DNA of 64,000 nucleotides from positions 62,001-126,000 of the forward strand of contig NZ_JAGETW010000009.1 in the NCBI RefSeq assembly GCF_017571475.1, in the 5' to 3' direction. The notes beneath the pieces were generated by a model. It ran no database searches. It saw only the letters and a program-made list of their open reading frames with translations, and had not been told where the DNA came from. Below are positions 41,981-53,739 of this stretch, one piece after another; the stretch's first letter is position 1; every line of letters begins with the position of its first letter. This DNA comes from Thiomicrorhabdus sp. 6S3-12. Lineage in GTDB: Bacteria; Pseudomonadota; Gammaproteobacteria; Thiomicrospirales; Thiomicrospiraceae. The position numbers and the translations under genes are program-made.

Positions 41981-43453
41981 ATGTCCGATTCCGCCAGCGA
42001 TTCTGCAACACCTTACTACTGTATCCATAACACCAGTCTGCTGGACGAGAGAGAAGGGCGCGATCATGATAAATTGATCGGCTCAGCATTTTCAGAAAGA
42101 CTGCACACGCTTCTTCGGAAAACCGGTACGGAAAGTCCTTCACTGGTTGTTGCATTGAGTGGCGGACTCGACTCGGTTGTACTGCTGCATCTCTGCTCAA
42201 AATTATCCATTTCGTGCCGCGCACTACATATTAATCACCAGTTGCAGGCCCAATCGGCCGGCTGGGAAGTCTTTTGTGGCGATGTGTGTCGACAGTGGTC
42301 GATTCCTTTTAAGTCGGTTAATGTCAGTATTTCTTCCCGCAATCGTCAGGGGCTGGAAGCGGTAGCGCGTCAAGTACGCTATCAGGCGCTGTTTTCCGAT
42401 CTTGCCGAGAATGAAGTTCTGTTAACTGCACACCACGAAAACGATCAGGCGGAAACCTTTTTACTGAACAGCCTGCGTCAAACCGGAATCGGCGGTTTGT
42501 CCGCCATGCCCGAAATTCAGCAAAAGCAGCATAAATGGTTGATCAGGCCGCTATTGGCGTTTACCAGAAACGATCTGATCGCCTACGCTAAAAGCCACAA
42601 TCTTCAGTGGGTCGAGGATCCAAGCAATGAGCATTTAATGTTCCGTCGTAACTGGCTAAGACAGAAGATCGTTCCTGAACTGCAACGAGAAGTTCCCGGC
42701 GTGGTACATAACCTTGCGGAAACTGCAAAAAACGCCCAGGAAAGCCAAGATCTGCTTGAACGCTTGGCCCGACTGCAATTGCAGCCTGAATTGGCGACAG
42801 CACTCTACCTGAAAAAGCACCCGGCGCTCGATTGGCCTGAGCATAAAAATCTTCTGCAGTACTGGCTCAAGCATATTGCCGGGCACAAGATTCTTGTTAA
42901 TCGCCAGCATTTTTCATGGTTGGAACAGTATTGGTATCAGTCGTTCGACGCAAAGAATCAGAAGCTTGCCTATAAATTACCGCAAGGGCATGAATTTAGA
43001 ATCTACAAAGACCGGTTGTATCTGCTCAAAGAGCCTGGCGCTCAGCGGTTTGATTCTTCAGCATTCATCGACTCTTTATTTTTGCCTGTTAATGAAGAGA
43101 AGCATTGGTGCTTCCGGGGAACTGAACAGCTTAAAGGGCGGTTGCATGCTGCGGATATTCGCCCCTTGTCTGAGGTGAAAACGCACAGTGCATTCCCGTT
43201 TTCCCGCAAAGAGCTGAAGACTTTTTTTCAGGATCAGCAAATTCCGTCCTGGGAAAGAATCAACTGGCCGGTACTGGTGGTGCATGAACATAGGCATCAG
43301 TCTGATGGCGATACTCCCGGTTTTAGCGTACTGGGATTACCAAACAAACAGGGGGCAAACGGCGTTTTGGCAGGCGTCGATCAGAGCGAATTATGGCAGT
43401 GCCTGGGATTGCTTTCCGATGTTGCGGAAATGCAGGCGTCCGGCAAGCGATAA
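41981..43453 (+). CDS. tilS: tRNA(Ile)-lysidine synthase
   Basis: TilS converts C34 of tRNA-Ile(CAU) to lysidine, changing it from Met to Ile decoding. At 490 residues it is longer than E. coli TilS (432); the extra is mainly an N-terminal tail of about 50 residues before the PP-loop LVVALSGGLDSVVLLHL. Other motifs: ALHINHQLQAQSAGWEVFC, LTAHHENDQAETFLL, RPLLAFTRNDLIAYA and VEDPSNEHLMFRRNWLRQKIVPEL. A helical and C-terminal domain follow (about 235-490). ATG 41981 sits well in the gap after accA; a later start near 42110 cannot be excluded. Confidence 0.95.
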   Translation: MSDSASDSATPYYCIHNTSLLDEREGRDHDKLIGSAFSERLHTLLRKTGTESPSLVVALSGGLDSVVLLHLCSKLSISCRALHINHQLQAQSAGWEVFCGDVCRQWSIPFKSVNVSISSRNRQGLEAVARQVRYQALFSDLAENEVLLTAHHENDQAETFLLNSLRQTGIGGLSAMPEIQQKQHKWLIRPLLAFTRNDLIAYAKSHNLQWVEDPSNEHLMFRRNWLRQKIVPELQREVPGVVHNLAETAKNAQESQDLLERLARLQLQPELATALYLKKHPALDWPEHKNLLQYWLKHIAGHKILVNRQHFSWLEQYWYQSFDAKNQKLAYKLPQGHEFRIYKDRLYLLKEPGAQRFDSSAFIDSLFLPVNEEKHWCFRGTEQLKGRLHAADIRPLSEVKTHSAFPFSRKELKTFFQDQQIPSWERINWPVLVVHEHRHQSDGDTPGFSVLGLPNKQGANGVLAGVDQSELWQCLGLLSDVAEMQASGKR

Positions 43454-43548
43454 GATTCCGCAGGGTCAATTCAAAATAGCTTGAACAGCGATAACCTTAA
43501 GCCGTTTACACAATTAAGCTTTTTTACGGTGCTTTTTTGGGAAACGCA

Positions 43549-43577
43549 TTGCTGAATACGCACTTATAGGCTATAAT
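43549..43577 (+). promoter_or_regulatory. Promoter of pyrG-kdsA
   Basis: TTGCTG (43549-43554), a 17-bp spacer and TATAAT (43572-43577) lie 69 bp before the pyrG ATG. Confidence 0.65.
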
Positions 43578-43646
43578 GCGCTTCCATTCTGATGACTCAA
43601 ATACTTAATTCTTTAAGTTCTTTTTTTCTTCAAAAAGTGACCCTAG

Positions 43647-45281
<1,635 letters not shown>

Positions 45282-45285
45282 AAGT

Positions 45286-46128
45286 ATGCAGCTATGTCAT
45301 TTTGAAGCAGGTCTGGATAAGCCTCTTTTTCTGATTGCGGGTCCATGCGTCATTGAATCTGAAGAGATGGCGCTGTCGACGGCCGCCGCTCTAAAAGAGT
45401 TGACCGATGAACTGGGAATTCCGTTTATCTATAAGTCTTCTTACGATAAAGCGAACCGTTCATCGACGAAAAGTTTCCGCGGATTGGGAATTGAAGAAGG
45501 CTTGCGCATTCTGCAGAAGGTAAAAGACGAAATCGGTGTGCCGGTTCTTACCGATGTTCACGAAGATACCCCATTGGATGAGGTGGCTTCGGTTGTCGAT
45601 GTAATGCAAACTCCGGCGTTTTTGGTTCGACAAACCAACTTTATTCAGAATGTCTGCCGTCAAGGATTGCCGGTCAATATCAAAAAAGGCCAGTTTCAGG
45701 CGCCTTGGGATATGGATCAGGTAGTCGCTAAAGCCCGTGAAGTCGGCAATGAGCAGATTATGGTCTGCGATCGCGGTACTTCTTTCGGCTACAATACGCT
45801 GATCTCCGATATGCGTGGTTTGGCGCAAATGCGCAGCACCGGTTGTCCGGTGGTCTTCGATGCAACGCATTCGGTTCAGCAGCCGGGTGGTCAGGGAACG
45901 ACTTCCGGCGGTCAGCGTGAAATGGTTCCGGTTCTGGCACGTGCTGCAATTGCAGCAGGTATTTCAGGTGTCTTTATGGAGACGCACCCGGATCCACAGA
46001 ATGCCTTGAGCGATGGCCCTAATATGTGGCCTTTAGGCAATTTGAAACCACTCCTTGAAACCATGAAAGAACTGGATCAGGTGGTTAAGAAGCACGGCTT
46101 TATTGAAAACAGCCTGCTGGACATTTAG
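45286..46128 (+). CDS. kdsA: 3-deoxy-8-phosphooctulonate (KDO8P) synthase
   Basis: KdsA condenses phosphoenolpyruvate and arabinose-5-phosphate to KDO8P for the lipopolysaccharide core. From ATG 45286 the protein has 280 residues and opens [20 protein letters not shown]. Motifs: [72 protein letters not shown] and [16 protein letters not shown]. An in-frame ATG inside pyrG (45169) is discarded. It lies 4 nt after pyrG and is closed by a terminator, separating it from eno. Confidence 0.97.
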   Translation: MQLCHFEAGLDKPLFLIAGPCVIESEEMALSTAAALKELTDELGIPFIYKSSYDKANRSSTKSFRGLGIEEGLRILQKVKDEIGVPVLTDVHEDTPLDEVASVVDVMQTPAFLVRQTNFIQNVCRQGLPVNIKKGQFQAPWDMDQVVAKAREVGNEQIMVCDRGTSFGYNTLISDMRGLAQMRSTGCPVVFDATHSVQQPGGQGTTSGGQREMVPVLARAAIAAGISGVFMETHPDPQNALSDGPNMWPLGNLKPLLETMKELDQVVKKHGFIENSLLDI

Positions 46129-46141
46129 TTATTCAATTTTT

Positions 46142-46179
46142 AAAAGCCCTGAATTTTTATTAATTCGGGGCTTTATTTT
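46142..46179 (+). terminator. Rho-independent terminator after kdsA
   Basis: AAAGCCCTGAATT pairs with AATTCGGGGCTTT over 13 bp (one T-G pair) around a 6-nt loop and is followed by ATTTT. It starts 14 nt after the kdsA stop. Confidence 0.85.
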
Positions 46180-46253
46180 GAAAGTTCATTAAAATGTCAT
46201 CACAACACCTTAAAATTGATGGATACATTCAAGAGTTTTTAGATTTACATTAA

Positions 46254-47549
<1,296 letters not shown>

Positions 47550-47577
47550 ATAGCTCGAATTAATCGGTTATTGATAT

Positions 47578-47598
47578 TATCCTGCTGAATGCAGGATA
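47578..47598 (+). other. Hairpin between eno and ftsB
   Basis: TATCCTGC-tgaat-GCAGGATA is a perfect 8-bp stem with a 5-nt loop, 29 bp after eno and 32 bp before ftsB. No U-run follows, so it may separate or stabilise the two messages rather than end them. Confidence 0.5.
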
Positions 47599-47629
47599 TA
47601 AAATGAAACCACGTTTTAAGGAGATTAGG

Positions 47630-47986
47630 ATGAAATTAAAATACCTTAATTACCTCTTGATCTTCTTAAGCGTGGTTTTTCTTTTGCGTTTACTGTCGTC
47701 CGACGGTGGTTTTAGCGATTATCTGCAAGCGAAACAACAGCTTAACGAGATCGATCGAACGCTGGCCGAACAGCAGCAGCAAAACAGTCTGCTGAAACAG
47801 GAAGTCAACGAGTTGCAAACTTCCGATGAAGGTATTGAAACCATTGCACGTCAAGTGCTGGGTATGGTTAAGCCGAACGAAGTCTTTATCGAAGTGATTC
47901 CATTGGCTCCAATCACGATTCAAAACGATCCCGAAGATGAATCGGCTTTACAGGATGATCGGCAGGATAGCGATCAGACTTCCTGA
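47630..47986 (+). CDS. ftsB: Cell division protein FtsB
   Basis: FtsB is a bitopic membrane protein that links FtsL and FtsQ in the divisome. From ATG 47630, after a strong AAGGAG, the protein has 118 residues. It shows a TM segment (about residues 5-22, LNYLLIFLSVVFLLRLL), a coiled coil with QLNEIDRTLAEQQQQNSLLKQ (about 36-65), and the conserved ending IETIARQVLGMVKPNEVFIEV. A further in-frame ATG at 47603 has a weaker site. The C-terminal tail of about 25 residues is acidic and longer than in E. coli. ispD and ispF, which follow in E. coli, are missing here. Confidence 0.92.
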   Translation: MKLKYLNYLLIFLSVVFLLRLLSSDGGFSDYLQAKQQLNEIDRTLAEQQQQNSLLKQEVNELQTSDEGIETIARQVLGMVKPNEVFIEVIPLAPITIQNDPEDESALQDDRQDSDQTS

Positions 47987-48055
47987 TTAAAGTCAGTTCA
48001 CTTCTATTCGAATCTTTTTAAGGCTATCGAAACAATCTTTTTTCGGTATTCTTTT

Positions 48056-48085
48056 CCCTTTAATATTTCTCCCTTTAATATTTCT
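48056..48085. repeat. Exact 15-bp tandem duplication
   Basis: CCCTTTAATATTTCT occurs twice head to tail in the gap between the convergent ftsB and Smr genes. It looks like a simple slippage product. Confidence 0.9.
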
Positions 48086-48123
48086 CAGTAAATTTCGTTA
48101 AGTTTTTAATTCTGAAAGGATTT

Positions 48124-48669
48124 TTAGGACTTGAGCAGGATATTTACAGCTCCGACGCCACCGTCTTTTTCTGCAGCACTGCTAAATGCGATTACCGGAC
48201 CACACTGGCGTAGTATCTGGTTTGTCAGGTTTTTTAGTATCGGAAAATCATTTTCCGAGTTATAGCCTTTACCGTGAATGATGCGGATGAAACGTAATTT
48301 ATGCGCTATGGCATCGGCCAGAAAGCGGTTTAAAAGGATTTCGGCCTGTTCTTCGGTATTACCATGCAGATCCAGTACTGCCTGCACGGCAAAATCCCCG
48401 TTTTTAAGACGGTTGATTTCGCGAAGCTGGACGCCTTTTTGTGAATACAGCAGTTTGTCGAAGGCGCCGACTTTGGCAAATATCTTTTTGCGATCCAATT
48501 CCAGTTCAGGATGCGTTTTGTGCATGCGTTTCCTTTTGCTGTCTCTGAGGAGCCGCTTGCTTTTGGCGATCTGTTCTTCCCGGTCGTAAGATTCGATTTT
48601 ATTCGACTTTTTGAGGGGAGTAACATCGCTCATTGCTGCGGCGAAAAGGTCTTGGTCGTCATTGCTCAT
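48124..48669 (-). CDS. Smr-domain protein (SmrA/DUF-Smr family)
   Basis: This 181-residue protein has a charged N-terminal part (about residues 1-85) and a C-terminal Smr domain (about 90-178) with LDLHGNTEEQAEILLNRFL and the HGKG motif in IRIIHGKGYNS. Smr domains are found in MutS2 and in stand-alone nucleases of uncertain role; E. coli SmrA and SmrB are the closest architectures, and SmrB cleaves mRNA at collided ribosomes. Which of these it matches cannot be settled by eye. It lies between ftsB and surE, opposite in strand to both. Confidence 0.88.
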   Translation of the reverse strand: MSNDDQDLFAAAMSDVTPLKKSNKIESYDREEQIAKSKRLLRDSKRKRMHKTHPELELDRKKIFAKVGAFDKLLYSQKGVQLREINRLKNGDFAVQAVLDLHGNTEEQAEILLNRFLADAIAHKLRFIRIIHGKGYNSENDFPILKNLTNQILRQCGPVIAFSSAAEKDGGVGAVNILLKS

Positions 48670-48761
48670 AATTTCGAGAAAGTTTTATTGGGTTATTTTG
48701 CTAAAGCCTGCCGGTATGGTTTATATTATTAGGCTGAAATTTAACATGTATTGTAAACTGA

Positions 48762-49535
48762 ATGAAAATTCTTATCTCGAATGATGACGGCCATTTCGCC
48801 CCCGGCATTCAAACCCTCTTGCAGAGTTTGCAAGGGCATCCGACTATTCAATCCCTGATTTTAATCGCTCCGGATCGTAATCGAAGTGCAGCAAGTAATT
48901 CGCTGACGCTAGTCAATCCTTTACGCCTTCATCTGGTTAAGCAGGATGAGAAAAACAACACAACGCAGTACAGCGTTAACGGAACCCCGACAGATTGTGT
49001 TCATTTGGGTGTTAACGGTGCCCTCGGATTTCAACCGGATATGGTGATTTCCGGAATCAATGCAGGGGCGAATATGGGGGACGACGTGCTTTATTCCGGC
49101 ACAGTCGCAGCGGCAACGGAAGGGCGCTTTCTGGGCAAACCATCAATTGCGATATCGCTTTGCGGAGAAACTAATTTCGATAGTGCGGCGCATTATTTTT
49201 TAAGAATTTTCAACGATTTGGCCAATATTGAGTTGGCATCCGATACGATCCTTAATATTAATATCCCCGATCTTCCTCTCGAGCAGATAAAAGGGGTTAA
49301 GGTAACCCGTCTGGGGCGGAGGCACGCTTCGGAACCGGTCGTCAGTCAGTTGGATCCCCGAGGCTTGCCTATTCACTGGATCGGTCCGGCCGGAAGCGCG
49401 GCCGATTCAGCCGAGGATACCGATTTTTATGCAGTTGAACACGGTTATGTCTCGATTACGCCACTGAAGATTGACTTGACTCATTATCAGGCACTGCAAA
49501 ATCTAAAGGCTTGGGCCGACAGGATTTCAGATTGA
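48762..49535 (+). CDS. surE: 5'-nucleotidase SurE
   Basis: SurE is a metal-dependent nucleotidase and exopolyphosphatase. The 257-residue protein opens MKILISNDDGHFAPGIQTL with the metal-binding DD pair, then LIAPDRNRSAASNSLTL, NGTPTDCVHLGV and VISGINAGANMGDDVLYSGTVAAATEG. The surE-pcm-nlpD order is conserved. pcm begins 5 nt after its stop. Confidence 0.96.
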   Translation: MKILISNDDGHFAPGIQTLLQSLQGHPTIQSLILIAPDRNRSAASNSLTLVNPLRLHLVKQDEKNNTTQYSVNGTPTDCVHLGVNGALGFQPDMVISGINAGANMGDDVLYSGTVAAATEGRFLGKPSIAISLCGETNFDSAAHYFLRIFNDLANIELASDTILNINIPDLPLEQIKGVKVTRLGRRHASEPVVSQLDPRGLPIHWIGPAGSAADSAEDTDFYAVEHGYVSITPLKIDLTHYQALQNLKAWADRISD

Positions 49536-49540
49536 CCTTT

Positions 49541-50245
49541 ATGCAGCAGAATTCAGATCAGAGAATCCAATTCGAAATTTGCCGGCAATATGATGGTGTC
49601 GGAATGACCTCTCCGCGCAAGCGCCAGAAACTCATTACTCAGCTGCAGGCGCAGGGCGCTTTAAAGACAGCAAAAGTCGCGGAAGTCATGAATATGATTC
49701 CGAGGCATCTATTTGTCGATCCGGCATTTTCCCACCGTTCTTACGAAGATTGTGCGCTGCCTATCGGCCACGAACAGACGATTTCCCATCCTTCAACTGT
49801 CGCGATTATGACTGAGTGGCTGTTTTCCGACACCGGCAACCCCGTTCACAAGGTGCTTGAAATCGGTACCGGATCCGGATATCAGACAGCGATCTTGTCG
49901 GCTTTGTGCGATCAGGTCTGCACCGTTGAACGCATCCCTGATCTGAGTCGCCAGGCGCAGCAAAAATTACAGCAGCTGCAGGCCGGTAATGTCGAGTTTT
50001 TCACTGCGGACGGGCACTGGGGGCTGCCTGGCTATGCCCCATTTGATGCGATTATTTCTGCAGCCTCTCCGGAAACGCTACCGTACGAACTGGTCGAGCA
50101 GTTAAAAATCGGAGGTCGCCTTGTTATGCCGATCGGCTCTCATCCGCAGCATTTGTATGGTTTTATCCGGCATCAGGATCGACTGGAGCAGATTGCTCTC
50201 GGTGATGTTTCGTTTGTTCCAATGCGTAAAGGAGTTGCGCAATGA
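49541..50245 (+). CDS. pcm: Protein-L-isoaspartate O-methyltransferase
   Basis: Pcm methylates isoaspartyl residues in aged proteins so that they can be repaired. The family core runs from about residue 30: AEVMNMIPRHLFV, YEDCALPIGHEQTISHPSTVAIMTEW (substrate loop) and VLEIGTGSGYQTAIL (SAM site). ATG 49541 gives 234 residues; ATG 49604 gives 213, closer to the E. coli length of 208. TTG 49511 is a poor option because it lies inside surE. It overlaps yqaA by 4 bp. Confidence 0.94.
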   Translation: MQQNSDQRIQFEICRQYDGVGMTSPRKRQKLITQLQAQGALKTAKVAEVMNMIPRHLFVDPAFSHRSYEDCALPIGHEQTISHPSTVAIMTEWLFSDTGNPVHKVLEIGTGSGYQTAILSALCDQVCTVERIPDLSRQAQQKLQQLQAGNVEFFTADGHWGLPGYAPFDAIISAASPETLPYELVEQLKIGGRLVMPIGSHPQHLYGFIRHQDRLEQIALGDVSFVPMRKGVAQ

Positions 50246-50823
50246 AAATTTTTACGCCACTGTACGATAAGGTTTTGCAGTGGGCCGCGCATCCCAAAGC
50301 TACCCGTTATCTGGGCGGGATGAGTTTTGCCGAGTCTTCGTTTTTTCCGGTTCCGCCCGATGTAATGCTGATGCCGATGAGTCTGGCCAAGCCGCAACAG
50401 GCTTTTTATTTTGCATGGATCGCCACCTTATTTTCCGCTCTCGGCGGTCTCTTGGGTTACGCCATCGGTTATTTTGCGATGGATATGATTCAGCCTTTAA
50501 TTGTCGAACTGGGCTATCAGCCTAAGCTGGATGCCGCTCAGGCCTTTTTTGATCAGTACGGCGTCTGGGTTGTTTTTATTGCCGGATTCAGTCCGATACC
50601 TTATAAGGTCTTTACAATATCGGCCGGCGCCAGTGCAATGGCATTATTGCCGTTTATCATTGCTTCTATAATCGGACGCGGAGCGCGTTTTTATCTGGTT
50701 GCAGGCCTGATGCGCTGGGGCGGAGCCTCTTTTGAACCGGTTATCCGCAAGTGGGTCGATTGGATTGGCTGGGCGCTGGTAGCGCTTATTGTGCTGGCAA
50801 TCGGCTGGCACTATCTTAAATAA
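50242..50823 (+). CDS. yqaA: YqaA family membrane protein (DedA-related)
   Basis: This 193-residue integral membrane protein has an SNARE-associated/DedA-like core. It opens with a segment containing GGMSFAESSFFPVPPDVMLMPM, where an acidic residue and FFPVPPD match the DedA-type re-entrant motif, and then about four hydrophobic segments. A second motif GFSPIPYKVFTISAGA lies near residue 115. DedA proteins are implicated in lipid-carrier flipping; YqaA itself is uncharacterised. It overlaps pcm by 4 bp and precedes nlpD, an order seen in Xanthomonas-type genomes. Confidence 0.9.
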   Translation: MKIFTPLYDKVLQWAAHPKATRYLGGMSFAESSFFPVPPDVMLMPMSLAKPQQAFYFAWIATLFSALGGLLGYAIGYFAMDMIQPLIVELGYQPKLDAAQAFFDQYGVWVVFIAGFSPIPYKVFTISAGASAMALLPFIIASIIGRGARFYLVAGLMRWGGASFEPVIRKWVDWIGWALVALIVLAIGWHYLK

Positions 50824-50993
50824 TGTATTCGGCCGTTAAATAAATTAACTGCCGGCGATCCTTATACGCTTAAGGTCTCGATAATCTATTTTGGCGTCCG
50901 ATGGTTGCAATTGACTGCTGAATTACTCATGATTAGAGTCATCAATGATTAGTAACAATTAACAACCAATACAAAAAATTACTTCGGTTCATT

Positions 50994-51788
50994 ATGGAAA
51001 CCTATCTGAAAAAAAATCTCCCGCTGATTGCTGTTGTCTCAGTTTCGTTGCTGCAGCTTCAAGGTTGTAGTTCTCCTCTTAAATACGATCCATCAGCACG
51101 TGACGACGGCAGGCCAGCTCCGGTACTGAAAAGTCAGCCGGTAAACGGCGCAAATTCCTGTTCCAGTGTCTATATTGTCAAACCCGGCGACAGTCTGAGC
51201 CGGATCGCCGAAAAATGTCAGGTGTCGCTCACGCTTTTGCAGGAAGTCAATCACATCAGTCGTGCCGACCTTATTTATGTCAATCAGGAACTAAAAATCC
51301 CTTATTCAGACCAGACGTCGCCCTACGACACCTCGGTTAATGCGGAAGGGAGTGGTGTCGATACTTATCAGCTCAGTCGTGAGCCGGCGTATTCCGAAGA
51401 CCTGAGTGCCGATCCGGTTGCGCACTGGTCCTGGCCGATGAGTAAACAGACGGATTACCGTTTTATTCGTGACGAGCATGGAATCAGTGCTTTGGAAGTT
51501 TACGGTTTTATCGGCCAGAAAGTATATGCTATGACGGAAGGTGAGGTCGTTTTTGCCGGCGATGGTATTACCGAATACGGCAATATGATTATGCTTAAAC
51601 ATCCGGATGGTAAATTATCTGTATATGCGCACAATCAGCGCTTACTGGTGAAAAAAGGGGATAAAGTACGGTCCGGAGCGCAGATTGCGACTATGGGATC
51701 GACTGGCCTTACCGACAGGCCTAAGTTATATACAGAGGTTCGCTATCACGGGCAGAAGATTTCAATCAAAAAAGTTTTGGGCGAGTAA
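50994..51788 (+). CDS. nlpD: LysM/M23-type lipoprotein NlpD (amidase activator)
   Basis: NlpD activates the amidase AmiC during septum splitting. The 264-residue precursor has a lipobox LQGC near residue 25, a LysM domain (about residues 58-102: YIVKPGDSLSRIAEKCQVSL) and a C-terminal M23 fold (about 165-262). The M23 catalytic set is incomplete: AHNQ keeps one His, but the usual LHFE segment reads LYTEVRYHG, so no hydrolase activity is expected, as in NlpD and EnvC. In E. coli rpoS follows; here no sigma factor gene is found. Confidence 0.93.
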   Translation: METYLKKNLPLIAVVSVSLLQLQGCSSPLKYDPSARDDGRPAPVLKSQPVNGANSCSSVYIVKPGDSLSRIAEKCQVSLTLLQEVNHISRADLIYVNQELKIPYSDQTSPYDTSVNAEGSGVDTYQLSREPAYSEDLSADPVAHWSWPMSKQTDYRFIRDEHGISALEVYGFIGQKVYAMTEGEVVFAGDGITEYGNMIMLKHPDGKLSVYAHNQRLLVKKGDKVRSGAQIATMGSTGLTDRPKLYTEVRYHGQKISIKKVLGE

Positions 51789-51884
51789 GAGTTAATTCAG
51801 TTAGACAAAGGGTATTCTCTGTTCGACTTGTAAAAGGGCGTGCCTCCTCAGTTAAGCGACATGCCCTCACTCACTTGCCGTAAT

Positions 51885-52265
51885 TTATCCCGCGTTTGCG
51901 AAAATCAGCGCCAGTGCGACGTCACGATCTTCGGTCGTAATTACATTGAAAGTCCTGCAGGCGGCATCGTTTGCCATCACTTCCAGTCCGACCCCTTTAC
52001 CGGCACAATGTGCAAATAGAGAAGGGTGCGGAAAAACCTGCTGTTCTCCTGTGCCAAGAATAATGACTTCAGGCTGCGTCTGTAATATTTCATCCAAAAG
52101 TGCCGTCGTCAGCTGGTCGATATGTTTGACCGACCAATCCGGATAGACTTCGTGCTGGTTTAAAAACAGACTGTGACGGTATTCGTCGGCATTGATTCTC
52201 ACCAGGCCGGATTCATAGTGTTTTACCACATTGATATTGGAGTCGCGGTGCTCTGTAAATTTCAT
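51885..52265 (-). CDS. DUF498/Mth938 family protein
   Basis: This 126-residue cytoplasmic protein belongs to the Mth938/AAMDC-like fold family. Conserved pieces are YESGLVRINADEYRHSLFLN, PEVIILGTGEQQVFPHPSL and GLEVMANDAACRTFNVIT. Members have no known reaction, although a fold with a central strand and a conserved GTG loop suggests ligand binding. ATG 52265 begins the domain; an ATG 45 nt upstream adds an unmatched 15 residues. It is divergent to alaC across about 245 bp. Confidence 0.86.
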   Translation of the reverse strand: MKFTEHRDSNINVVKHYESGLVRINADEYRHSLFLNQHEVYPDWSVKHIDQLTTALLDEILQTQPEVIILGTGEQQVFPHPSLFAHCAGKGVGLEVMANDAACRTFNVITTEDRDVALALIFANAG

Positions 52266-52479
52266 AACGATGGCCCTGAATTTAGTGATTGAACAGCGAT
52301 CTCTGTACAAAGTGAGCAGAGGTCTGTTTTAAATGCTGATTGGCCGTTATTAAAGCCGATTCGGCATGGATTTTCAATTGACGAAAAATCAGGATGCTGT
52401 ATCATTATCGTTTTACTTTAACCCCCTCTTTTTAAGCATGTCTGAGTGGTTAACCGATCCCTGTGATCCAAGTTGGCTG

Positions 52480-52494
52480 ACTCAACAATTGAGT
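52480..52494. promoter_or_regulatory. Palindrome overlapping the alaC ribosome-binding region
   Basis: ACTCAA-CAA-TTGAGT is a perfect 6-bp inverted repeat ending 1 nt before AGAAGG, the ribosome site of the favoured alaC start. A repressor site or a translational hairpin is inferred. Confidence 0.4.
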
Positions 52495-52509
52495 AGAAGG
52501 CATCCTTTC

Positions 52510-53706
52510 GTGGCAGACGAATTTCAAAGAATCAAAAGACTCCCTCCATATGTATTTAACATAGTCGGCGAACTGAAGGCAGAAGCCCGTCGTCGCGGCG
52601 AAGACATTATCGATTTCGGTATGGGTAATCCTGATCAGGATACGCCAAAACATATCGTCGATAAGCTGATCGAAGTGGTGCAGCGCGAAGGCACGCACCG
52701 TTATTCGGTTTCACAGGGGATTCCTCGTCTGCGCAAAGCGATCTGTAACTGGTATAAAGACCGTTACGACGTCGATCTTAATCCGGACAGCGAAGCAGTT
52801 GTGACCATCGGTTCGAAAGAGGGATTGGCGCATCTGGCTCTGGCTACCGTAGATAAAGGGGATACCGTTCTGGTTCCGAATCCGGCTTATCCGATTCACC
52901 CGTACGGTTTCGTCATTGCCGGTGCCGATATCCGTCATGTGCGCATGACACCGGATACCGACTTCTTCGAAGAGTTGGAAAAAGCGATCAAAGACAGCTG
53001 GCCGAAGCCGAAAATGCTGGTGCTTAACTTTCCGGGCAACCCGACGACCGACACTATCGAGCTGGATTTTTTCGAGCGCGTGATCAAAATCGCCAAGGAA
53101 CATAATATCTGGGTTATTCATGACTTGGCTTATGCGGATATCGTATTCGACGGATATAAAGCTCCGTCAATCATGCAGGTCGAAGGAGCCAAGGATATTG
53201 CGGTCGAATTCTTTACCTTATCTAAAAGCTACAATATGCCAGGTTGGCGCGTAGGCTTTATGGTCGGGAATCCTGATCTTGTCCATGCACTTAAACGTAT
53301 GAAGTCTTACCTTGATTACGGTACATTTACTCCGATTCAGGTTGCCGCTATTGCCGCGCTTGAAGGGCCGCAAGATTGCGTTCAGGAAATCTGCGATATG
53401 TACAAATCTCGCAGAGATGTTTTATGTCAAGGTTTGAACGCAGTTGGCTGGGAAGTAACTCCGCCGAAAGCGACTATGTTTGTCTGGGCGAAAATTCCGG
53501 AGCCATACCGTGAAATGGGCTCTCTTGAGTTTTCCAAAAAGCTGCTTCAGGAAGCCAAAGTAGCGGTTTCCCCAGGTATCGGTTTCGGTGACTATGGTGA
53601 TGACCACGTACGTTTCGGTTTAATTGAAAACGAACACCGTACCCGTCAGGCAATTCGCGGTATCCGCGACATGTTCCGCAAAGACGGCCTGATTAAACAA
53701 GATTAA
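52510..53706 (+). CDS. alaC: Alanine transaminase (AlaC-type aminotransferase)
   Basis: This PLP enzyme is close to E. coli AlaC in sequence, as in [46 protein letters not shown] and [19 protein letters not shown] (PLP lysine in SKSYNM). AlaC makes alanine from pyruvate and glutamate. GTG 52510 is chosen because AGAAGG lies 9 nt upstream and the resulting 398 residues match the family length and N-terminus. ATG 52366 and ATG 52438 are in-frame alternatives that add 48 or 24 unusual residues. hom begins 33 bp after the stop. Confidence 0.93.
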   Translation: MADEFQRIKRLPPYVFNIVGELKAEARRRGEDIIDFGMGNPDQDTPKHIVDKLIEVVQREGTHRYSVSQGIPRLRKAICNWYKDRYDVDLNPDSEAVVTIGSKEGLAHLALATVDKGDTVLVPNPAYPIHPYGFVIAGADIRHVRMTPDTDFFEELEKAIKDSWPKPKMLVLNFPGNPTTDTIELDFFERVIKIAKEHNIWVIHDLAYADIVFDGYKAPSIMQVEGAKDIAVEFFTLSKSYNMPGWRVGFMVGNPDLVHALKRMKSYLDYGTFTPIQVAAIAALEGPQDCVQEICDMYKSRRDVLCQGLNAVGWEVTPPKATMFVWAKIPEPYREMGSLEFSKKLLQEAKVAVSPGIGFGDYGDDHVRFGLIENEHRTRQAIRGIRDMFRKDGLIKQD

Positions 53707-53739
53707 AAAAACAAATTTAAACTAGGATCCAACCACATT

